A stretch of 20,937 nucleotides of DNA, taken from NCBI GenBank assembly GCA_964487685.1, contig CAZASA010000034.1, positions 1 through 20,937 on the forward strand. The letters run 5' to 3'. The DNA is from JABDGZ01 sp964487685 (GTDB lineage: Bacteria > Omnitrophota > Gorgyraeia > Zapsychrales > Fredricksoniimonadaceae). This document shows positions 15,605-20,937 of this stretch, in pieces. Within the stretch, counting starts at the first letter, position 1. The number at the start of each line of letters is the position of its first letter. Under the pieces are notes generated by a model, which searched no databases, had not been told where the DNA came from, and saw nothing but the letters and a program-made list of their open reading frames with translations. The position numbers and the translations under genes were made by a program.

Positions 15605-17870
15605 CGTTGAACTTCCTTTCCGCAGAGCCAAGCAATAACCATATTAAAAGAGCCATCCATGCCAGGGAGCTTAACATAAAAAAGTCATAGAGCCACTCGA
15701 CCGATCTTGAATCCACATAAAATCGGACCACATTATTTCCCCCTTGTAACGGCAAGGCTTTATAAGCCAGGCTGCTTATAAAAACCTCCTGGGGATGGCC
15801 ATTGACCTGGGCTTTCCATGACGGGTGCCAATTATCGCTATATTGCAGCCAAACACCCTTTCGAGGTGTATTAACATTAATGATGATCTGGTCAGGACTA
15901 AAGGAGGTGATTTTATAAGGCAGATTCAGACGCTGGTTACCTGAAAGATACAGGTCTTTCAAATTTTCTTGCCCTACGACGTCGTGCCAAGGTGATAAAT
16001 AAAATAAAATGTCCCCGGCATATTTCTTATCCAATAATTTCGAGGTCTCATGTTCAAAGGAACCTGCCCAATGGGCTGTTGAAAAAAATTGGACCTTGTC
16101 TTGGGTGACTCCGGCCAGTTTTAAAAGTACCGGTGATCGCTCTTGGGCCTTGAAGGCTGACAATAAATTATAATAAGGATGAAGATAAAAATCCGGCGTC
16201 TGTTTTGAGCGCAAGAGATCATCGAAGGTGAAATTATCCAACGTATTTGGCACGAGCCCCTGCATCCCCTGCATGATCAAATGCCTGGGATTATTGCGAT
16301 CATCTACAGACCTTCTCAATTGATAGGGTATTTGACGAAAATCCATCAGATGATATTGAGCATTTGTCAGCGGGAAGGTCCTAAGCTGAACCTCATCGTA
16401 CGCATACCAATAAACCATGAGAAGATGAAACACCATAAAAATGATCAGATAAGAAGAGGCGTATTTAGGGAATTTAATATAAGGCCTCAAGAAAAATATC
16501 AATGACCCCAACAACGAGAGTATGGCCAAATTAAAAAAATAATCAGCAATGGAAGCAACGGAAACCCTGTTTTGAATGTCAGGGCCTAAAGCTCTTAGCA
16601 AGTAGGTGGTCAGGGTTTGATCGGCGATCAATTGCGACAAGAACATCCAATTAAGCAAGAGAATGGCCGACGCTATCATGGACATCTTATAAATAGATCC
16701 CTGTTCCTGGTCCTCCTCGCTGTCAAAAAGCCTTTCAAAACCGAAACCAGCCAGGAAGCAGAGATAAAGTTTGATCAAAGGCGCTACCAAGCCTATATGC
16801 CTGAAGGCTTTCATCAAAGGCCAACAATAATAAGCCGCCGCTGATATGGGTGTGGCACAGCCGAACAATAAAAAGAAAAACGCCCCCCAGATAAAGAATT
16901 TCTTATTGGCGTTCTTACTAAAAAATATGCCGATCACACATAAGGGAACGCACATCAATCCCATATAAAGGGTATAGTCCCAGCGCAAAGAAATACCAAT
17001 GAACAATTCCCACCATTTTAGAAAATTATTATCACCCCCATAACCTAAAAAAACATCTATCGGCACTCCCCCATCCGCCTGCCGTTGGATCGTCGTAATG
17101 ACAATGGCCGGATCATGGCCCAAGATATAGATCGCGGCAAAGACCAAAAGAAGAGCAAAAATGCCCCCCATCCAAAAAATATCCTTAGCCTGGACTTTAA
17201 TGTCTTTGAAGATCGTTCCCCGTGATTCGCAGGCAACGGCCCAAAAAAAGACAAATACAGCCAAAGTGATCACGGATATAAAATAAAAAACATTGATGCT
17301 GACCGTGCATAAAAGGAAAAGGGCCAACAAAAGCCATTTCCAGCTCTTGGTGTCAAAAAAACGGTGCAGTAGATAGATCATCAAAGGCAGGACATAAAAT
17401 AGTACCAAGGAAAATGAATTCTGTGTATACGCGATCGTCGTGGCCATCACGGTGGCTGAGACAAAGAACGCTGTCAGCGGACTGTTAAAATACCTTCGGG
17501 AAAGAAGCCAAACACCGCATAATAAAATAAATTTATCAAAAAATATGCTGCCATAAAAATAAACCAGGAAATTCCCGCCTTTGATCCAGGGGGAAAATAA
17601 CATCACCGTATTAAAAAATATTTCCATCCGGCTATAGATAAAATACCACCAGACCGGCGTGCCGTGATTAAGGTACGGTGACCATAAAGGGAATTCGTGG
17701 TGGGAGATGGCGCTATTAACAAAAAACCACTGCTGGCAGAGCATTTCAAAACCATCATGACCGATGGGCATCCGATGGCCAAACACCAGCAGGGCCCAAA
17801 AAAGCAGTTCAAAGGCCAATACAATAAGGAAGTAAGCCAAGTAAGAATGCTGATGGTTAGATGATTTCAT
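15594..17870 (-). CDS. YfhO-like polytopic membrane protein 1 (probable GT-C glycosyltransferase)
   Basis: 758 residues with about a dozen membrane helices and a C-terminal extracytoplasmic domain (about 500-735) containing NWHPSWKAQVNGHPQEVF and ALPLQGGNNVVRFYVDS, the typical YfhO ending, then a last membrane helix. The first loop reads GHDGFEMLCQQWF, then EFPLWSPYLNHGTP, the GT-C-like acidic/PLW pattern. It is a diverged tandem paralog of the next gene and overlaps it. It lies 36 bp after the PLD nuclease gene. A TATAAT hexamer at 17879-17884 sits 8 bases before the ATG and no ribosome-binding site is visible, so a leaderless start is possible besides read-through from upstream. Confidence 0.82.
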   Translation of the reverse strand: MKSSNHQHSYLAYFLIVLAFELLFWALLVFGHRMPIGHDGFEMLCQQWFFVNSAISHHEFPLWSPYLNHGTPVWWYFIYSRMEIFFNTVMLFSPWIKGGNFLVYFYGSIFFDKFILLCGVWLLSRRYFNSPLTAFFVSATVMATTIAYTQNSFSLVLFYVLPLMIYLLHRFFDTKSWKWLLLALFLLCTVSINVFYFISVITLAVFVFFWAVACESRGTIFKDIKVQAKDIFWMGGIFALLLVFAAIYILGHDPAIVITTIQRQADGGVPIDVFLGYGGDNNFLKWWELFIGISLRWDYTLYMGLMCVPLCVIGIFFSKNANKKFFIWGAFFFLLFGCATPISAAAYYCWPLMKAFRHIGLVAPLIKLYLCFLAGFGFERLFDSEEDQEQGSIYKMSMIASAILLLNWMFLSQLIADQTLTTYLLRALGPDIQNRVSVASIADYFFNLAILSLLGSLIFFLRPYIKFPKYASSYLIIFMVFHLLMVYWYAYDEVQLRTFPLTNAQYHLMDFRQIPYQLRRSVDDRNNPRHLIMQGMQGLVPNTLDNFTFDDLLRSKQTPDFYLHPYYNLLSAFKAQERSPVLLKLAGVTQDKVQFFSTAHWAGSFEHETSKLLDKKYAGDILFYLSPWHDVVGQENLKDLYLSGNQRLNLPYKITSFSPDQIIINVNTPRKGVWLQYSDNWHPSWKAQVNGHPQEVFISSLAYKALPLQGGNNVVRFYVDSRSVEWLYDFFMLSSLAWMALLIWLLLGSAERKFNDAA

Positions 17871-17906
17871 TGATAACCATTATATACAATGAAATTTCAA
17901 TAACAC

Positions 17907-18476
17907 CTAATTACTGCAAAAAATATGGAAGGTGGCACAAAACCAGGAAGGAAAAGCGTCTATTCCCCTCGCATTTCTTGAATCATTACGGCTGGTATCC
18001 CATAGGTAATTAAATCGTCCTTCATATTTCGCGATCGTGTCTTGATCGGTGATGATAAGAAGATTCTCTTCATTCTTTTCTTCGGCTGTCTTTGTCCAGT
18101 TAAAAGAACCAGTAATGAGCGATTTTCCGTCAATGATGGCAAATTTATTGTGCATGAGGCCAAAACCCAGATGATAACGTACCTGAAAACCATGCTTGAT
18201 CAAATAGGTGCTTTTGGATGCAGCTTCTATTTCCTGGCCCTGGTCTAACACTATCCTGATAGCTACATTACGATCAGAAGCTTTGACCAAGGCCTGGGCT
18301 ATTTCCCTTGAACTTAAATAATACATGGCGATATCAATGGTCTCTTGGGCCTTTCTTATTTCAGCAACCACCGCTTGCTGACAGCCGCCATTAGGGGAAA
18401 AATAAACCTTGATCGGTTGAGCAATACAAAGGTATGGCGTAAAAACAAAAATCAAAAATAGCAGCATTCTTTTCAT
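17907..18476 (-). CDS. exported phospholipase D-family nuclease (single HKD motif)
   Basis: 189 residues: signal peptide (MKRMLLFLIFVFTPYLCIA, cut near residue 19), then one PLD domain. The catalytic motif is complete: H109-N-K111, D116, G123-S124-x-N126, with E137 in EENLLI. Single-HKD proteins of this length (Nuc-like) form dimers and act as unspecific endonucleases, so it probably degrades DNA in the periplasm or outside. A phospholipase activity cannot be excluded. A strong promoter (18484-18511) places the transcription start at or one or two bases before the ATG, and there is no Shine-Dalgarno sequence; the second ATG (18465-18467) is an alternative start with a short leader. It lies between the magnetosome-type operon and the YfhO-like pair, reading the same way. 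Confidence 0.9.
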   Translation of the reverse strand: MKRMLLFLIFVFTPYLCIAQPIKVYFSPNGGCQQAVVAEIRKAQETIDIAMYYLSSREIAQALVKASDRNVAIRIVLDQGQEIEAASKSTYLIKHGFQVRYHLGFGLMHNKFAIIDGKSLITGSFNWTKTAEEKNEENLLIITDQDTIAKYEGRFNYLWDTSRNDSRNARGIDAFPSWFCATFHIFCSN

Positions 18477-18483
18477 TGAGAAT

Positions 18484-18511
18484 ATTATAACTATAATTGA
18501 TATTTAGTCAA
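18484..18511 (-). promoter_or_regulatory. sigma70-type promoter of the PLD nuclease gene
   Basis: On the minus strand TTGACT (18506-18511), 16-bp spacer, perfect TATAAT (18484-18489). Expected start near 18477, adjacent to the ATG at 18474-18476. The palindrome AATGATT-ATA-AATCATT (18518-18534) lies just upstream of the -35 and could be a regulator site. Confidence 0.65.
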
Positions 18512-18586
18512 TATTACAATGATTATAAATCATTGCCGCAGCGCTTTGCATTACGAGTTTTGTGGGAGGGTTTTGTGGGAAGGTAT

Positions 18587-18661
18587 TTAGGAAACACTCT
18601 TAAATAAATACACTACGAGAAAGCCCCCTACTGCAAGAATAAGCATGAAAAGAATTAACAC
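18587..18661 (-). CDS. possible small membrane peptide after the MamB-like gene
   Basis: From a GTG at 18659-18661 an open frame of 24 residues reads LILFMLILAVGGFLVVYLF then KSVS and stop: one hydrophobic helix with a positively charged end. It is in the same frame as the MamB-like gene, whose TGA stop lies 10 codons upstream of the GTG, with no stop between. No ribosome-binding site is visible. It could be a small magnetosome-membrane peptide, a read-through extension of the CDF protein, or the decayed end of an older gene. The rest of 18477-18691 holds the PLD promoter and a 10-bp direct repeat. Confidence 0.2.
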   Translation of the reverse strand: MLILFMLILAVGGFLVVYLFKSVS

Positions 18662-18691
18662 GTCAATGACGGGAAAACCGTAATGCCCAAA

Positions 18692-19594
18692 TCAATCCGA
18701 TTCAATAAAAAAATCAATTTCATTGATCAATGTAAAATCACGCATCAAATCCTTTTTCATTAAATCCATTTGATGGATAGTGTCACGTACAGTTTTTACC
18801 GCAGGACATCGAAGATTGATGCCAACCCAATACTTCCTTCCAATCTTCTTAAATTTGATACCAGCGGGCCGATACCCGGAAGAATTTTTATAGATCGCCC
18901 TTTCAATATATTGAGTGAACCCTTGGAAAGGGACCTGATCCAACATGTTTTGTATGCTTGCAATCCAGTGGTTCAATGCATCCTTGACGATCACGATACC
19001 GACAATAAGAGCGGCCAGCTTGTCGCAAACGGCAAAATGAGGGCCCATTTGCGATAAAATGATCCCTCCTATCACTGCACTTGAAGAGAGAACGTCCGCT
19101 CCTGCATGATAACCATTGGCGATCATGGCAGAACTATCAAGTTTTTCCCCGGCACAAAAATTATGACGTTGGATCATATACGTAACAAAAATGGATATCA
19201 AGGCGATGGGGAGCACCATGATATCCGGCTGGACAAAATCATGCTTTAATATCGCCAAAATACTCGATAAAGCAATATATCCACCTATCCCTAAAAGAAC
19301 ACTGAACGCAATAAGTGTTGTTAAAATCTCTAGCTTAGCATATCCATAAGGGAAATACTCGTCCTTGGACCGTTGGGTGAACGACAGGGTTACCATCACC
19401 AAGATGCTTGTTACAACGCAGGAAATGGACTGAATGCCATCAGCGATCATCCCCGAACTATTGGCCCAAACCCCACCCACCAATTTAAGGACGACCAAAA
19501 ATGCATTGCCAACGATCGTCCAACCCAGGATTTTTTTCGAACAATCGAGGCAATTGTCATGGCAAAGTTTTGTTTTGACACCCTTTTCAGTCAT
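18692..19594 (-). CDS. mamB: MamB-like cation diffusion facilitator (probable magnetosome iron transporter)
   Basis: 300-residue CDF protein with six membrane helices and a cytosolic C-terminal domain (about 215-300). Its N-terminus has CHDNCLDCSKKILGW, close in style to the NCxDC start of magnetosome MamB. Other CDF marks are D52 in IADGIQS, the YFPYGYAKLE segment (80-89), and H163-x3-D167 in YHAGADVLSSSAV. The usual second-helix metal ligands are changed (Q55 and C59). MamB transports or binds iron and nucleates magnetosome membrane invagination together with MamM. It overlaps the MamM-like gene by ATGA and is last in the visible operon. An ordinary iron/zinc CDF exporter is the alternative; the haem protein upstream and the paired CDF argue for the magnetosome reading. 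Confidence 0.68.
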   Translation of the reverse strand: MTEKGVKTKLCHDNCLDCSKKILGWTIVGNAFLVVLKLVGGVWANSSGMIADGIQSISCVVTSILVMVTLSFTQRSKDEYFPYGYAKLEILTTLIAFSVLLGIGGYIALSSILAILKHDFVQPDIMVLPIALISIFVTYMIQRHNFCAGEKLDSSAMIANGYHAGADVLSSSAVIGGIILSQMGPHFAVCDKLAALIVGIVIVKDALNHWIASIQNMLDQVPFQGFTQYIERAIYKNSSGYRPAGIKFKKIGRKYWVGINLRCPAVKTVRDTIHQMDLMKKDLMRDFTLINEIDFFIESD

Positions 19595-20466
19595 GTCCTT
19601 ATCACTGGTGAGATCCCTATAAACATCTCATGGGATTTGTTGAAATGGGCCTTCACCGCTTTTTTAATTTCTCCTGCCCTTGCGCTAAATTCTTTCATCG
19701 GCATCCCTTCAGGGACCTTAAAAAAAACAACGATCTCAATGATATGCCCTATCTTATTGGCGCGTAACGACCCCAAAGCAAGACCACCGTCAGACTTGAG
19801 TATAAGTTGTTCGATCATGGACATGGTCTTTTTATCGCAGGAAGCATCCATCAGGCCCTTAAATGCTGTGTAAAGGAAACGCACACTGTACACAATGATA
19901 AAAAATGAAGCAAAAATGGCACAGGCATAATCAAGGATATAGGCCCCCATCCTTGCAAATACAACCGCGGCAACAGCTAATATCGAAAATATAAAATCCG
20001 TCTGGAGAATAAATATAATGTCACCTTCTTCTCCTTCAGGAACAGAGTTGATCTGTGTGCCGATCCATTCCAGGAAGCCCAACGAACCGGCTGCAGCAGT
20101 TGCCGCGATCCAGGCCGCTAAAAGTTGCGGTGGATAAAGCGTATGAAAAAAAATCATATGCCCCACTGAAAAGATCAGCATACCCGTCGCAATAGCAATA
20201 ATGGAAGCAATCCCTAACATGATGATCGATTCAAGTTTCCCTTGGTTAAAAGACCTGCATGGCTGGCTAATGTTAATCCGCATCAAAGTCACGATCGCTG
20301 TCAAAATACCAAAAAGAGAAAAAATGCCCGATGCCAGCAATGTTTTTGAATCTGTCATGAAACCATAAACGGTTTTAAACAGGAAGGATATGATAAAGAA
20401 ATAAAAAAGGGCATAAATGACCCGCTCCTTATTTTCTTTGACCGGATTTGGTTTTAATTTCTTCAT
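19591..20466 (-). CDS. MamM-like degenerate cation diffusion facilitator
   Basis: 291 residues with the CDF layout: six membrane helices to about residue 205, the GKLE segment (77-80) after the second helix, FKGLMDASC (202-210) at the membrane exit, as in MamM (GLMDHT), and a cytosolic alpha-beta domain to the end. The metal site looks lost: the second helix reads LLASGIFSLFG, with F49 and G53 where MamM has Y and D, and the fifth helix has D157-x3-S161 in place of H-x3-D. So it may be a structural partner of the MamB-like protein, as MamM stabilises MamB, not a transporter itself. ATGA overlaps join it to the haem gene upstream and the MamB-like gene downstream. Confidence 0.62.
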   Translation of the reverse strand: MKKLKPNPVKENKERVIYALFYFFIISFLFKTVYGFMTDSKTLLASGIFSLFGILTAIVTLMRINISQPCRSFNQGKLESIIMLGIASIIAIATGMLIFSVGHMIFFHTLYPPQLLAAWIAATAAAGSLGFLEWIGTQINSVPEGEEGDIIFILQTDFIFSILAVAAVVFARMGAYILDYACAIFASFFIIVYSVRFLYTAFKGLMDASCDKKTMSMIEQLILKSDGGLALGSLRANKIGHIIEIVVFFKVPEGMPMKEFSARAGEIKKAVKAHFNKSHEMFIGISPVIRT

Positions 20467-20937
20467 CTAATCCCCGGAGTCAGCCCTTGGATCAAGTGGC
20501 AATTAGAACACACCCCGCGATAAACATGCGGCATCTGCGCGTTGATCGGAATAGCAATGTCCGGTTGAACTACATGGCACAATTCACAGACACCACGGTA
20601 TTCGTGGGTCATAAGGGCATCACGGAAAATTACAGGTGCCGCTTGTGCTGGCGGTTGTGTCACCGCAAAAGCAGCCGGTTGGATCGCGTTGGTGGAATAA
20701 TTTTGTGTTCCATATGAAGGGATGGGACAAGCCCGTCCTGTGAAAGCAGCCGGCTGGATCGGTGAGGGAGCTCCAGGAAAACAATTGGTGACCGTTGGAC
20801 AATTGGCACAGCCAGGAGGCACAAAAGCTGCTTGTTGGGCGGGCGATGCGCCTGGAAAACAATTGGTTACAGTCGGACACGTGGCACAGCCAGGCGGTAT
20901 AAATGCCGCTTGTTGAGCCCCTGCCAAGGCCATAACA
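20463..20937 (-). CDS. magnetochrome-type c-haem protein with cysteine-rich tandem repeats (5' end outside window)
   Basis: The visible 156 residues, counted from an in-window ATG at 20931-20933, carry two C-terminal magnetochrome-like motifs: MTHEYRGVC-ELCH (haem site 116-120) and MPHVYRGVC-SNCH (142-146). The PH-YRG-C-xx-CH pattern is that of the magnetochrome domains of MamE, MamP, MamT and MamX, mono-haem units so far found in magnetotactic bacteria. Before them lie two 26-residue repeats, each with C-x2-C-x5-C but no haem histidine, and two degenerate QPAAF repeats. The frame stays open to the window edge and the repeats begin at once, so the true start and any signal or membrane anchor are probably beyond 20937. 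It would act in the periplasm or magnetosome lumen. The stop overlaps the MamM-like start by ATGA. Confidence 0.75.
   Translation of the reverse strand, partial: VMALAGAQQAAFIPPGCATCPTVTNCFPGASPAQQAAFVPPGCANCPTVTNCFPGAPSPIQPAAFTGRACPIPSYGTQNYSTNAIQPAAFAVTQPPAQAAPVIFRDALMTHEYRGVCELCHVVQPDIAIPINAQMPHVYRGVCSNCHLIQGLTPGIR
20760..20915. repeat. tandem 78-bp coding repeat, two copies
   Basis: Two adjacent 78-bp units (20838-20915 and 20760-20837) encoding QQAAF-PPGCA-CPTVTNCFPGA; the peptides agree at 21 of 26 residues. Differences are spread out, so the duplication is not brand new. Further copies may lie past the window edge. Confidence 0.85.

Noticed and set aside
15604..15631. Upstream TTG start for the second YfhO-like gene
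   Set aside because: The ATG at 15602-15604 has AAGGAAG at good distance; the TTG does not.
18558..18580. Direct repeat TTTTGTGGGA, two copies 13 bp apart
   Set aside because: Only two short units with no link to a gene or palindrome; may be chance or slippage.
1..20937. tRNA, rRNA or CRISPR array
   Set aside because: No cloverleaf, rRNA-like conserved stretch or regularly spaced repeats were seen on either strand.

Overview
The window looks like bacterial chromosome from a member of the candidate phylum Omnitrophota or a near relative. This is inferred from the pilin style (FTLVE start, then an AIPNLLRAKM segment), the diverged AddAB-like pair, and above all a magnetosome-type operon at the right edge; Omnitrophota include known magnetotactic members. 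No rRNA, tRNA, CRISPR array or intact transposase was seen. Almost all genes lie on the minus strand; only two pilin genes are on plus.

Layout, left to right. (1) 1-1790: minus-strand housekeeping run yggS-like, proC, mtnP (the last cut by the window edge). (2) 1862-4371: accessory islet with a double zinc-ribbon/rhomboid fusion protease, a HEPN/MNT nucleotidyltransferase pair of toxin-antitoxin type with a readable promoter and operator-like palindromes, and three copies of one near-perfect palindrome. (3) 4371-12298: minus-strand run of family I pyrophosphatase, an exported protein of unknown function, AddA-like helicase-nuclease, AddB-like nuclease and a single-domain response regulator. 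A 160-bp MITE-like element and an ATTCCC/GGGAAT palindrome separate addA from addB; a second such palindrome is inserted in frame inside addA. (4) 12360-13531: divergent promoters, then two plus-strand type IV pilin genes differing at 15 of 138 residues, with a strong terminator between them. (5) 13520-18476: two tandem YfhO-like polytopic membrane proteins behind an exported PLD-family nuclease with a strong, apparently leaderless promoter. (6) 18692-20937: three genes joined by ATGA overlaps: a protein with two magnetochrome (CXXCH) motifs and cysteine-rich tandem repeats, a degenerate MamM-like CDF protein, and a MamB-like CDF protein.

The most interesting part is region 6. CDF proteins with MamB/MamM-like features translationally coupled to a magnetochrome-type c-haem protein is a combination known from magnetosome gene clusters. 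The window appears to hold the downstream end of one, with the rest beyond base 20937. In this reading the CDF pair would handle iron entry into the magnetosome and membrane assembly, and the haem protein would tune iron redox state in the lumen. All assignments come from reading the sequence; no database search was run.
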